A program made the translations under genes and the position numbers. The notes below the pieces were generated by a model, which was given only the letters and a program-made list of their open reading frames with translations, was not told the DNA's origin and did no database searches. Positions 36,350 through 45,616 of a DNA stretch of 64,000 bases are shown here, one piece after another. This DNA comes from an uncultured Acetatifactor sp. (GTDB taxonomy: Bacteria; Bacillota; Clostridia; Lachnospirales; Lachnospiraceae): NCBI GenBank assembly GCA_934436245.1, contig CAKSAM010000001.1:1-64000 (forward strand), written 5' to 3'. The first letter of the stretch is position 1. Every line of letters starts with the position of its first letter.

Positions 36350-37159
36350 CTATCCTTTCACAGCTCCCAGAATACCATTGGTAAAGCTTCTCTGTAAGAT
36401 CAGGAACAGAATTCCTGTAGGCAGTGAGCAGATCAGCACGCCCAACATCAGCACACCGTAATCAATACTGTAACCTGCCGACAGGTTTGCTACCATCATT
36501 GGCATGGTCTGGGAATCCGCAGACATCATGATGACCTTTGGCCACAGATAATTGTTCCATGCGTTCATAAAGGTGACGGTCATTGCTGCCGCATAGGTGG
36601 ATTTCATGGTAGGGAAATACAATTTAGCAAAAATTCTGATTTCACTGAGCCCGTCAATCCTTGCCGCCTCTATGATCTCCCGTGGAAAAGTTCTGGTACT
36701 CTGCCTGAACAGCATGATCAGAAACGGTGTGGAGATCGTCGGCAGAATAAATGCGATCCAGGTGCTCTGCAGCCCCAGTCCGGTAAATAATTTAAACAGG
36801 GGGATTAAAGTTGCCGCAAAGGGCACCATCATAGCCAGAAGGAGAATGGACATTACTGTATCCTTCCACTTGTCATGGTACACTTCGAAGCCGTAACCGG
36901 CGATAGAGCAGACGAGCAGAGACAACAGGCTCAGTGTGCAGGAATAAAACATAGAATTTCCAAAGGAACGTCCCACATTCTGCTGCAGGATCAGCTCCTT
37001 GTAATTCTCGATCAGGTGAAGTCCCGGGAGGAGTCTTCCTCCCAGTACATCCGTACTGTTATTGGTGGCTGCCGAGATCATCCAGTACAGAGGGAACACA
37101 GAGATTACGGATGCCACTGTTAAAAACAGATAAGCTGCTATTCTTTTTACTCGTTTCAT
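36350..37159 (-). CDS. Sugar ABC transporter permease (MalG/UgpE type)
   Basis: A 269-residue inner-membrane permease of the carbohydrate uptake CUT1 family with six predicted helices. The EAA loop that docks to the ATPase reads EIIEAARIDGLSEIRIFAKLYFP. It overlaps the upstream permease gene by 4 nt (ATGA), so the two are translationally coupled. No ATPase gene is in the operon; CUT1 importers in Firmicutes commonly share one MsmX-type ATPase encoded elsewhere. The substrate is unknown but likely an oligosaccharide. Confidence 0.9.
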   Translation of the reverse strand: MKRVKRIAAYLFLTVASVISVFPLYWMISAATNNSTDVLGGRLLPGLHLIENYKELILQQNVGRSFGNSMFYSCTLSLLSLLVCSIAGYGFEVYHDKWKDTVMSILLLAMMVPFAATLIPLFKLFTGLGLQSTWIAFILPTISTPFLIMLFRQSTRTFPREIIEAARIDGLSEIRIFAKLYFPTMKSTYAAAMTVTFMNAWNNYLWPKVIMMSADSQTMPMMVANLSAGYSIDYGVLMLGVLICSLPTGILFLILQRSFTNGILGAVKG

Positions 37160-38055
37160 CTCTTATCCCCCACTTTCATCTGGACAAAGGCTAAAATTGC
37201 CACCAGGATAAATATCACATATGACATGGCTGCCGCATAACCAAACTGCGGATTGTATTCAAAGGATGCTTTGTATATGTAATGTGACATAGTAAGTGTC
37301 GAATTGGCGGGTCCGCCACCGGTCAGATTTACAGATTCATCAAATAACTGTAAAGTACCATTGGTGGACATGATCGTAGTCAACAGGATCGTAGGCTTCA
37401 GCATGGGAACCGTGATCTTGAAAAAAGACTGTATGGCATTGGCGCCGTCAATCTTCGCTGCTTCATAGAGAGAATCATCAATATTCTGCAAGCCTGCCAG
37501 ATAAAATACCATGTTATAGCCGGTCCATCTCCAGATCAGTGCCAGAATAATGATCACCTTGGCGCTGCCCTCCTGACTGAGCCAGTTGACTCTCTCACTG
37601 ATCAGTCCCAGATTCATCAGTACCGTATTCACATAACCGTCATAAGAAAACAGTGTTTTGAAAATGATAGCGTAGGATACCAGGGATGTACAGCAGGGAA
37701 GAAATATCGCCGTACGGAAAATCCCCTTTCCCTTCAGATCCTTCATATTTAATACCGATGCCAGGATCAGCGCCAGGATCAGCATGATGGGCACCTGGAT
37801 GATCAGATACACAAAGTTATTCACCAGAGCCGTTCTGAATACCGGATCCTTCAAAAGTCTTGCGTAATTACTCAAGCCTCCGAATTTCAGGTTGTTGCCG
37901 ATACCTGTCTGGAAGGATAATACAAGTGCCTGGATCATAGGATAAAAGTTCATCACACAGATCAGGATTGCGGCGGGGGCTAAAAAGCCCCAGCCGGTCA
38001 GGCTATATTTTTGATTGATGGTAAGTCGTTTTGATGTTCTCCCGGAAGTTCTCAT
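37156..38055 (-). CDS. Sugar ABC transporter permease (MalF/UgpA type)
   Basis: A 299-residue permease, the partner of the downstream MalG-type protein. It has six helices and the EAA loop YEAAKIDGANAIQSFFKITVPML. It starts MRTSGRTSKR with a basic cytoplasmic tail. The gene lies 33 bp after the binding-protein gene, giving the standard order binding protein, MalF-type, MalG-type. Confidence 0.9.
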   Translation of the reverse strand: MRTSGRTSKRLTINQKYSLTGWGFLAPAAILICVMNFYPMIQALVLSFQTGIGNNLKFGGLSNYARLLKDPVFRTALVNNFVYLIIQVPIMLILALILASVLNMKDLKGKGIFRTAIFLPCCTSLVSYAIIFKTLFSYDGYVNTVLMNLGLISERVNWLSQEGSAKVIIILALIWRWTGYNMVFYLAGLQNIDDSLYEAAKIDGANAIQSFFKITVPMLKPTILLTTIMSTNGTLQLFDESVNLTGGGPANSTLTMSHYIYKASFEYNPQFGYAAAMSYVIFILVAILAFVQMKVGDKR

Positions 38056-38088
38056 AGCTGAACAATCCTTTCTATTATTTGGTCACCT

Positions 38089-39459
38089 TTATTGACCCAT
38101 ATTGAATTCTACAGTAGACTGTGCTTCTGCGATCGCTGCGTCCAGGTCAGATTTACCGTTGATCACTTTGGAAAGTGCAATACCCAGTGCTTCTTTTTCT
38201 TCGGTCCAGTAGATGCCCTTATTCACGGTAGGGATCTTGCCGCCGTAGGATACGATCTTGGAATAAATAGCTTCGTCACTGAAATATGCGGACTTCTGGT
38301 TATAAGCCTCACTCTCTGCTGCGGGCAGATAGGTAGCAATGGCACCGAGGTCAGTCAGAATGCTGTCATAAAAGTCTGTGCTGCCTGCCCAGGTAGATTT
38401 GAAGAAATCTACTGCCAGATCGTAGTTCTTGGATGCAGAGCATACTGCCCAGGTAGAACCACCCTGTGCGGAATAATTGGTAGCGCCGGCATAATCGTTC
38501 AGCTTCGGCATATTGGTCACTGCCCAGTTGCCTTCCTGCTCAGCCTGGTCGGTGGACATGATGGTTGCACAGATCCAGGATCCGTTGATGGTGCCTACTA
38601 CGGTACCGTTATTGATAGATCCCTGATATCCGGACCAGTCTACCTGCTCCTGCAGAATGCCTTCTTTTACCAGAGTCATGTAGACATCCATAGCCTCCTT
38701 GAGACCTTCATTGTCTACCAGATCAATCTTACCGTCCTCATCGAATACAGAGATTCCTGCGGACTGTAAGATCATGTTTAACAGATCGGGCTCACCCTGT
38801 ACATTGGTCAACATAGGCATTCCGGTCTTTTCCTTTACTACTTTACCGATCTCAATGAACTGATCCCAGGTGATATCGGTCAAATCCGCTACTGTGTAGC
38901 CTGCCTGCTCCAGATAATCGGTACGATAGCATGCGATAACGGTATTACTGTCATAAGGTACACCGAAATTTTTGCCGCCGCTCACAGAATTGGCTACTTT
39001 AGATGCTGCGAAATCGGAAAAAGCAATTCCGGAATCCGTCAGATCTGCAAACACCTCCGGATAGTTCTGCAGGTACTTGGTGAATACCTGGTCATCCATC
39101 AGGAATACATCCGGCAGGGAATCCAGCTGTCCACTCATGGCACAGGTCTGTACAATGGTCTGGATATCCTTGGATAAAGTCTCTTCCACTACGATGGATA
39201 CTCCGGGATGCTCTGCTTCATACATAGCACCTGCGGTCTTCATTGCATCTACGTTAAAGGAATCCCAGCACCATACTTTTAAGGTCTGTTCCCCTTCTGC
39301 TGCCGGTGCCGCTGCTTCCGTTTTTGCACCCTCTGTGGATGCCTGTGTCTGACTGTCCGTTCCGGCTGCAGGAGCTGTGCTGTTATCTGCATTGCCGCAT
39401 GCCACGAGAGACAGAGCCATCATGGCAGTCATCAGGATCGATAATACTTTTTTCTTCAT
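38089..39459 (-). CDS. Sugar ABC transporter substrate-binding lipoprotein
   Basis: About 456 residues. The lipoprotein signal ends in LSLVACGN, followed by a Thr/Ala-rich linker (about residues 22-50) and a family-1 extracellular solute-binding fold (LKVWCWDSFNVDAMKTA, then PDVFLMDDQVFTKYLQ). It delivers its ligand to the two permeases encoded downstream. GGGAGG lies 5 nt before the ATG at 39459. It has its own 200-bp promoter region, separate from the regulatory operon upstream, with a TGTAAACG half-site resembling part of a CcpA box (weak). Confidence 0.9.
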   Translation of the reverse strand: MKKKVLSILMTAMMALSLVACGNADNSTAPAAGTDSQTQASTEGAKTEAAAPAAEGEQTLKVWCWDSFNVDAMKTAGAMYEAEHPGVSIVVEETLSKDIQTIVQTCAMSGQLDSLPDVFLMDDQVFTKYLQNYPEVFADLTDSGIAFSDFAASKVANSVSGGKNFGVPYDSNTVIACYRTDYLEQAGYTVADLTDITWDQFIEIGKVVKEKTGMPMLTNVQGEPDLLNMILQSAGISVFDEDGKIDLVDNEGLKEAMDVYMTLVKEGILQEQVDWSGYQGSINNGTVVGTINGSWICATIMSTDQAEQEGNWAVTNMPKLNDYAGATNYSAQGGSTWAVCSASKNYDLAVDFFKSTWAGSTDFYDSILTDLGAIATYLPAAESEAYNQKSAYFSDEAIYSKIVSYGGKIPTVNKGIYWTEEKEALGIALSKVINGKSDLDAAIAEAQSTVEFNMGQ

Positions 39460-39646
39460 AGTAACCTCCCTAATCATCGTTTTAACCGTTTCTACGGCTG
39501 TATTTCGTTTACAATAAAAGCTTACCATGGAGAGGGTCGTTCCCGATAACACTATGTTAGGCTGGATTTTCATTTAATTGGGATGGTTGTAAAAGAGTTT
39601 GAATTATTTTAAAAAACTTTCATTTTTTTAAGATGGGATTGCAATC

Positions 39647-39683
39647 GAAAAAAGCAGCTGCCGGGATCACTCCCTGGCAACTG
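39647..39683 (-). terminator. Terminator overlapping the end of the second binding-protein gene
   Basis: CAGTTGCC and GGCAGCTG (leftward strand, 39683-39676 and 39662-39655) form a stem followed by six T. The first arm lies inside the last codons of the gene ending at 39667. It separates the yesNM operon from the ABC operon. Confidence 0.65.
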
Positions 39684-40980
39684 CCTCTGCCTTTTCCTGC
39701 ACCCTGCGCAGGCAGGTCTGCAGATCGTCATCTACCAGTACATTCTGGAATTCCGCTTCCAGAATATCTTCAATCTCATAGGTCTTGCTTCCGTAATTCA
39801 CAACAGGTATGTGGGTTTCCAGTCCGGTCAGAAGTCTGGTTGCCTGCTGCCCACCAAAAAATGGATCCGGTGTATCATAATTGGGCAATACCGTAGGATC
39901 TTTCACTGCCGGAACAATGCCGATCTCTGTGATCAACTGATTCAGCAGCTCATCATTTTCTCCGAACATGGATACGGCGAACTCCGCTGCTGTTTCGGAA
40001 TGTGCCGAATTTTTCAGTACATACCAGCCGCTTCCGCCCACATTGGATGCAGCCTCAGCATTTTCATTCCCCGTTACCACCGGAATCGGAGCGATCCGCC
40101 ACAGATTCTCCTGTTCCGGTCTGGCCTTGATGCTGGAAATGATCCAGCCGCCACTGATCACAGACGCCACTTCTCCCTGCTGGAACGCAGAGATAAACTC
40201 ATTCCAGCCGTTTACGCTGCGTCCTACATTGCTCTCGAGAAGCTGTCTGTAGATCTCCATAGCCTGATACAGAGCCTCATTGTCTGCAATAGTTACCGTA
40301 ACGCCATCTTCCCGTACATACCAGCTTCCGCAGCTCTGCATAATGACCCGTACCAGAGGAAAGTCCGTGGGATCCAACGTCAGCATGGGAATTCCGGTTT
40401 TCCGATAGACATCCTTTCCAATTTCTATATATTGTTCCCAGGTCAGGTCCTGCATATCTGCTTCTGTATAGCCTGCCTGCTCCAACAGATCAATGCGGTA
40501 AAAAAGTGCCGCCGTGCCGCTGTCAAATGGAATTCCATACATCCTGCCGCCTCTGGAGCACAATTTTTTCTTATAATCCACAAACTTATCATAGTTCATC
40601 CGGTCTGTCAGATCCACAAACTCATCATCAAACTGTGCCAGCATTTCCTGCACATCATAATCTTCCAGCATAATGATATCCGGCAGATTTTCATACAATT
40701 CCGCAGACAGAAGGTTCTTGACATCTGTCTGAATCTCTTCTCTCTCCTTTGTGATCACCTGGATCGACAATTCCGGATGTTCCTCTTCATAGATGTCTGC
40801 TGCCATTTTGGCTGCTTTTACATTAAAGGTCTCATCCCAGGTCCAGATGACGATTTCATTATCCTTCACCGTCTCCGCTTCTGCCGGTGCCTGTGTTCCA
40901 CATCCGGTGACTGTCAGAACCATTCCTGCCAGGAGCAGTGCCATCATGCTTCGGGGAATTCTTTTATTCCTACTCTTCAT
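39667..40980 (-). CDS. Second substrate-binding lipoprotein, linked to YesMN
   Basis: A 437-residue solute-binding lipoprotein. The signal ends in LTVTGCGT, then EIVIWTWDETFNVKAAKMA begins a family-1 binding fold clearly related to the protein at 38089. It overlaps the end of the sensor kinase gene by 11 nt and is separated from the ABC genes by a terminator and a promoter region. It is therefore co-expressed with the sensor rather than with the transporter. It may act as the ligand-binding partner of the kinase, or be an alternative receptor for the importer. Confidence 0.85.
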   Translation of the reverse strand: MKSRNKRIPRSMMALLLAGMVLTVTGCGTQAPAEAETVKDNEIVIWTWDETFNVKAAKMAADIYEEEHPELSIQVITKEREEIQTDVKNLLSAELYENLPDIIMLEDYDVQEMLAQFDDEFVDLTDRMNYDKFVDYKKKLCSRGGRMYGIPFDSGTAALFYRIDLLEQAGYTEADMQDLTWEQYIEIGKDVYRKTGIPMLTLDPTDFPLVRVIMQSCGSWYVREDGVTVTIADNEALYQAMEIYRQLLESNVGRSVNGWNEFISAFQQGEVASVISGGWIISSIKARPEQENLWRIAPIPVVTGNENAEAASNVGGSGWYVLKNSAHSETAAEFAVSMFGENDELLNQLITEIGIVPAVKDPTVLPNYDTPDPFFGGQQATRLLTGLETHIPVVNYGSKTYEIEDILEAEFQNVLVDDDLQTCLRRVQEKAEAVARE

Positions 40981-42775
40981 GGTTCTCCCCCTTTTCCTTG
41001 TGCTTTGCCGGCAGCCGGATCAGCACCTCTGTACCTTCCTCCGGTCTGCTGTTTACGGACACACCGTACTGTTTTCCGTATAAAAGTTCCAGGCGCTCCT
41101 GCACATTATGAATCCCGATTCCGGAAAAATGCTCTTTATTTCCGGCCTGTTTCACAGCTTCTTCCGCTCTATTCTGTTCCATGCCGATACCATCATCCAC
41201 AATGCGGATCTCCAGTTCTCCTTCTTTCTGTTTCATATAGATTTCAATCATGCCGCTTCGTCCGGAGGGAAATGCATGAAAAAATGCATTTTCCACAAAA
41301 GGCTGCAGAATCATCTTCGGAAGCAGACAGTCCCGGCAGTTCTGCGATACATAGAACTCCACCTGTACTGCATCTCCGTATCGGGTATGATTGATCAGAA
41401 TATAGTTCTCCAGATTCTTCACTTCCTGATCAATGGTAATGAATTCATCGGTATTACTAATGGTATTTCGCAGAAGACTTATGAAAGCATCAATGGTCTG
41501 CACGGTACGATCCCTGTCATTCTGATAGACCAGCCACTTGATGCTGGCCAGGGTATTATAAATGTAATGAGGATTGATCTGCATCTGCAGTGCTTTGATC
41601 TCAGATTTTCTCCGTGCTTTCTGAGTCTCCATCAGTTCATTGATATAGCTTTGCAGATCGTCCAGCATGTAGTTGTAGGTGGATGCCAGCTCCTGTACTT
41701 CCGTTGTTCCCTCCACCGGCATATACTGGTCAAAGTCACCCTTACGAATTCTGCCCATTCGTTGTACCAGTTCCGATAACGGCCGGAGTGTCCGACGGGT
41801 ATAGATCAGACACAAAAGCAGAATCACTGCTCCCACCACGGCACACAGTAAAATCAAAAGTGGCATATTATATAATCGTCCCAATGCCATATCGTTATCT
41901 ATGACGCCATAAAGCCTGCATCCAAGATACTGCAGTTCCCTCTGCATCACCGTCAGCGAGACACCATTATCCCACATCCGGAACAGTTCCCGGTCTGTTT
42001 CACCGGCTCTGACATACCAGGCATTGTCGGCGATGGTTCCTGTTTGGGAAGCATCGCTGGAACAGATGATCCGGTTCTCTTCATCCACAAGGTACATATT
42101 GGTATTATCCGTAGTAAAATATTCATAATATTTTTTCAGTTCGTCCATGGTCAAAGTGATCAACACCACACCATAGACTTCCTTGCTCTCATGATAATAG
42201 AGTGCTTTTGATACAATGATCACATCCGTATCCCTGCCGGTGGCTGTATAAGCTCCGTGAGAATAAGTGTAATGCAGAATTTCCGGCTCCTGAATTGCCA
42301 GGAGTACCGGTCTGCTGTTCCAGATTTCCTGATCTGTAGCCGTAATGGTCTCCGTTCTGGACAAGTAATGTTTTCCTCCTACCCCCATAACCAGAATATT
42401 CAGCCGCTCCAGGTCGGACGCCTTGCTCTGTTCCAGATCCTTTTCCATCTGATAAATATTCTGAAATGTCCTTACATTGTCAAACCGATCCCCTTCCGTC
42501 AGATACAGTCTGAACGCCCAGCTGGTATCAATAGCATCCGTAATATTCTGCAGATTTTCATGAAAGGTATTCCATTCCTCTTCCACCTGCAGAAACACTT
42601 TCTCCTGGGACCTGCCATAGGTATCGGTAAAAACGTTTTCAGACATCCCCAGTACCATGCAGCTTACCACAATAGCAATCAGCAGAATTCCCAACAGCAC
42701 CATTCCCAGGATTCTTACGGAAAAACTATTCCACCATTCCCTTTTTCTGTTTTTTCTTATGCGTTTCGCCTCCAT
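40970..42775 (-). CDS. YesM-type sensor histidine kinase
   Basis: A 601-residue membrane kinase. A helix at about residues 15-40 precedes a large extracellular sensor domain (to about 300), a second helix, and a HAMP region with a coiled linker. The His-kinase domain of the YesM/LytS type follows, with the phospho-accepting His in QINPHYIYNTLASIKW (about 402). The ATP-binding part carries DDGIGMEQ and FSGIGIHNVQERL. It overlaps the response regulator gene by 19 nt. YesM kinases usually sense oligosaccharides outside the cell and control adjacent ABC importers. Confidence 0.9.
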   Translation of the reverse strand: MEAKRIRKNRKREWWNSFSVRILGMVLLGILLIAIVVSCMVLGMSENVFTDTYGRSQEKVFLQVEEEWNTFHENLQNITDAIDTSWAFRLYLTEGDRFDNVRTFQNIYQMEKDLEQSKASDLERLNILVMGVGGKHYLSRTETITATDQEIWNSRPVLLAIQEPEILHYTYSHGAYTATGRDTDVIIVSKALYYHESKEVYGVVLITLTMDELKKYYEYFTTDNTNMYLVDEENRIICSSDASQTGTIADNAWYVRAGETDRELFRMWDNGVSLTVMQRELQYLGCRLYGVIDNDMALGRLYNMPLLILLCAVVGAVILLLCLIYTRRTLRPLSELVQRMGRIRKGDFDQYMPVEGTTEVQELASTYNYMLDDLQSYINELMETQKARRKSEIKALQMQINPHYIYNTLASIKWLVYQNDRDRTVQTIDAFISLLRNTISNTDEFITIDQEVKNLENYILINHTRYGDAVQVEFYVSQNCRDCLLPKMILQPFVENAFFHAFPSGRSGMIEIYMKQKEGELEIRIVDDGIGMEQNRAEEAVKQAGNKEHFSGIGIHNVQERLELLYGKQYGVSVNSRPEEGTEVLIRLPAKHKEKGENHEE

Positions 42776-44283
42776 ACCGACGGTGTCTCTCCTGTAATCT
42801 TTTTAAATACCCGGCAAAAATAACTGTGCTCTGCATATCCCACTTCGCTGCTGATCTGTGAGATAGGAAGACTGCTCTCCTGTAGCAGCTTACAGGCTTT
42901 GTTGATTCGCACACGGTTCAGGTAATCGCTGAATCCTTCCTGCATCTGCTGGCTGAAATATGCCGACAGATAATGATAATTGAAGCTGAATTCACCGGCC
43001 AGATCTTCCAGTTTCAGATCTTCCTTATAATTTTTCTCTATGTATGCCAGCATTTTGTCAATGCGTTCGTCCGTCTGCTGACCGCTCTGTCCGGACAATT
43101 TCTCGATTTCTTTTAAAATGTCATCGACACATTCCACATAATCTTCCGCATACAGTGTCTGATTTATGGACCGGAAATATTTTTTCCGGTATTCTTCCTG
43201 TACTTCGTCTCCCAGCTGCAGGAAATCCAGAAAATGGTAAATCATATTTTTGATCTGATTCTTCAGACGATAGACATCCATCTGTCCTTCCACTGCCCGT
43301 TTGTTATATTCTCCAAGAAGTGCAATTGCCTCCCGGTACTGCCTGTTGTTCAACAGATGATTGTATTTGAAAAAATCGAATTTTTCGATCTGTACAATCT
43401 CATCTTCATCTCTCCCGGTGGCGGTCAGCAGACTGCTTCCCTGATAATAGAAGGCTTTTTCTGTGTTCCTCAGTATATCCTGCTGATATACCTTCCGTAA
43501 ATCTTCCGGCCGGTCCATACGTCTGCTTAAGATTCCGAAGACCCCCTGGCACAGCAGCTGCATCTGTGCCATTGTTTTTTCCAGTGCTTCCAGCATCCCT
43601 TTTTCCCGGGACAATTCATAGTTCCATAGAATACAGTACATTCCCTCCTTCAGAGACAGCCACATTTTATGCAGAGGAGCCAGTGATTCTCCTTCTACCT
43701 CTCTCTGTAGCTTCTGATACAACACTTCGTTAATATTCCTGTCATTCTCCGTTTCTCTGCCGCTGGTCACAGCAAAAATTCTCAGATAGGCAGCCGGGAA
43801 ACATTTTGTCCCCAGCTCCCGGTTCCAGTCACTGTCATGTCCCAGCAGATAGCGCTCTATTACATGCTCATAGTGCATCTCCCCGGAGGGACTTCCCATT
43901 TTTGCTCCAGGGATCCGGTCCACTGCCTTTTGCAGGACTCTGCGCAATTCTTCCGGATTCAATGTCGGCTTCAGAATATAATCCACCACTCCATTGATCA
44001 GCGTATGTCTTACATACTCATACTTGTCATAGCCGCTTAATATGATGGTCTGGATCCTCGGGTACATCCGATGTACCGCTTCGGAAAAATCCACACCATC
44101 CAGCTGCGGCATTACAATATCACAGATAATGATCTGCGGAGACAGTGCCTCAATACATTGAAGGGCTTCTGCACCGTTTGTGGCCTCTCCCACAATTTCA
44201 AAGCCTTCCTGCTCCCAGTCGATCATATATTTTAATCCCTGCCGCATAATATATTCATCATCTACGATCAAAACTTTTATCAT
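42757..44283 (-). CDS. YesN-type AraC-family response regulator
   Basis: A 508-residue two-component regulator. The receiver domain at residues 1-120 has phospho-acceptor Asp55 in IIICDIVMPQLDG and the acidic pocket D8-D9. A long helical middle region follows, then a C-terminal AraC double helix-turn-helix (LEDLAGEFSFNYHYLSAYFSQ and ISQISSEVGYAEHSYFCRVFKK). It is first in the operon with the kinase and a binding lipoprotein. Its likely target is the promoter region at 39460-39660 in front of the ABC importer, and perhaps its own. Confidence 0.92.
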   Translation of the reverse strand: MIKVLIVDDEYIMRQGLKYMIDWEQEGFEIVGEATNGAEALQCIEALSPQIIICDIVMPQLDGVDFSEAVHRMYPRIQTIILSGYDKYEYVRHTLINGVVDYILKPTLNPEELRRVLQKAVDRIPGAKMGSPSGEMHYEHVIERYLLGHDSDWNRELGTKCFPAAYLRIFAVTSGRETENDRNINEVLYQKLQREVEGESLAPLHKMWLSLKEGMYCILWNYELSREKGMLEALEKTMAQMQLLCQGVFGILSRRMDRPEDLRKVYQQDILRNTEKAFYYQGSSLLTATGRDEDEIVQIEKFDFFKYNHLLNNRQYREAIALLGEYNKRAVEGQMDVYRLKNQIKNMIYHFLDFLQLGDEVQEEYRKKYFRSINQTLYAEDYVECVDDILKEIEKLSGQSGQQTDERIDKMLAYIEKNYKEDLKLEDLAGEFSFNYHYLSAYFSQQMQEGFSDYLNRVRINKACKLLQESSLPISQISSEVGYAEHSYFCRVFKKITGETPSVWRRNA

Positions 44284-44512
44284 AACATGCCACCCATATG
44301 ATATAAATCATTCACCGGAAACGATTTAACACCCCATTCGCCGATGACTGTCTGCCTCTGAACAGTTACATCATAGCATTATTTTAAGATTACGGAAAGT
44401 TTCGCCCTTTACCTTCCCAAAAAAATATTAAAATCTCAAAATTGTGCAAAACCGGAACGTAAATGGAATTATATTTTACAATCTCTGAAAATAGAAATCA
44501 CGAAATGTATAG

Positions 44513-44542
44513 TTGCGTATTCCTGTAAGTCTATGTTACAAT
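44513..44542 (+). promoter_or_regulatory. Promoter of the 158-residue membrane protein gene
   Basis: TTGCGT (44513-44518), an 18-bp spacer and TACAAT (44537-44542). The rest of the divergent gap 44284-44588 holds the yesN promoter region and a CTGAACAGTTAC motif at 44357-44369. Confidence 0.55.
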
Positions 44543-44588
44543 GTTCATTAGGAATTTGTTCCGATTAACTGAAGGAGGGACTGTAAGA

Positions 44589-45065
44589 ATGAGTCCGGTA
44601 GCAATCACATTATTAGTTATTGTAATAGTACTTGCCATTATTATTGCAGTATTATATTTCTTAGGTAAGAAAGCACAGAAAAAGCAGGCAGAACAGCAGG
44701 AACTGCTGGATGCCAACAAACAGACCGTGTCCATGCTGATCATTGACAAGAAACGTATGAAAATGAAAGATGCCGGTCTTCCCCAGATGGTCATTGACCA
44801 GACCCCGAAGATGATGCGCGGATCCAAGCTTCCCATCATTAAAGCAAAGGTCGGTCCACAGATCTTATCCCTGATCTGTGATGAGAAGATTTTTGACAGC
44901 GTTCCCGTGAAAAAGGAAGTAAAAGCTGTGGTCAGCGGTATTTATGTACTGGATGTCAAGGGCCTTCACGGCAAGACGGAAGCTGCTCCAGAGAAGAAGA
45001 AAGGCTTCTTCAAGCGTCTGGTTGCCACGGCACAGGAAAAGGCCGGAGCAAAGCCTGTAAAGTAA
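44589..45065 (+). CDS. Conserved single-pass membrane protein
   Basis: A 158-residue protein. One N-terminal helix (about residues 4-26) is followed by a Lys/Gln-rich coiled stretch, a compact domain (VSMLIIDKKRMKMKDAGLPQMVIDQ... to AVVSGIYVLDVKG) and a basic tail. The compact domain faces the cytoplasm if the positive residues follow the helix as usual. The family is unknown to me beyond its occurrence in Lachnospiraceae. The start at 44589 has GGAGG 10 nt upstream. It ends at a strong bidirectional terminator. Confidence 0.65.
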   Translation: MSPVAITLLVIVIVLAIIIAVLYFLGKKAQKKQAEQQELLDANKQTVSMLIIDKKRMKMKDAGLPQMVIDQTPKMMRGSKLPIIKAKVGPQILSLICDEKIFDSVPVKKEVKAVVSGIYVLDVKGLHGKTEAAPEKKKGFFKRLVATAQEKAGAKPVK

Positions 45066-45106
45066 CTAACGGTTCAGAACCCATCGTGCGTCACCTGATG
45101 CACATA

Positions 45107-45162
45107 AAAATAGCAAATGTTCGTTGAATGCCTGCATTCATAAGAGCATCTGCTATTTTTTA
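45107..45162. terminator. Bidirectional terminator
   Basis: AAAAATAGCA pairs with TGCTATTTTT around an inner TGAATG-CATTCA hairpin, between convergent genes ending at 45065 and 45177. Confidence 0.8.
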
Positions 45163-45176
45163 TATTTATCTTTCTT

Positions 45177-45602
45177 CTATTTTTCCCGGATGTGGATCTT
45201 CAGGCAGCTTTCACTCAGGAACTCTCCCTCATGATCCAGCGTATACTCTACTGTCACATGGATCTGATCCTCCTGCTCTTCCACCAGTACCTTACCCGTC
45301 TCGACCCCCAGAAGCAATTGTCCGTAAGGCGTATTATACGGGATCATATGTCTCTTGTTCTCCTCGAAGATCATATGCGTCTCCGATGTCCCCTGTCTGG
45401 TCAGCTCCAACAGATGCTCCCGGAATTTGATCCGGCTCCTGCAGGGAATATCCAGCCCCTCCATCTGCTCCTCATAGAGCAGATAATGACTGTCATTTCT
45501 TTTAAAATATTGCGCCGGCTGCACGGTCTCCACCGCGTCTTTCTCCTGCTCCTGTCCGGAAGCATGGAGACCGGAAAGTGTAAGCTCTACCTCTCGATTC
45601 AT
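45177..45602 (-). CDS. DUF1934 family beta-barrel protein
   Basis: A 141-residue small calycin-like protein of the YwiB/DUF1934 family (VELTLSGLHASGQ, HYLLYEEQMEG, RIKFREHLLELTRQG, LLLGVETGKVLV). Its function is unknown; a lipocalin-like ligand pocket is inferred from the fold. It lies 14 bp after murI on the same strand and probably belongs to its operon. Confidence 0.75.
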   Translation of the reverse strand: MNREVELTLSGLHASGQEQEKDAVETVQPAQYFKRNDSHYLLYEEQMEGLDIPCRSRIKFREHLLELTRQGTSETHMIFEENKRHMIPYNTPYGQLLLGVETGKVLVEEQEDQIHVTVEYTLDHEGEFLSESCLKIHIREK

Positions 45603-45616
45603 TTTCTGTCTGTCCC

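Noticed and set aside
36090-36350. N-terminal extension of cardiolipin synthase
   Set aside because: It passes through two terminator hairpins of the ABC operon; an internal ATG with GAGGG gives the normal protein length.
39811-41394. Long 527-codon rightward frame
   Set aside because: Lies antisense to the binding-lipoprotein and sensor-kinase genes, has low-complexity residue use and no start signals; both sense genes have clear domains.
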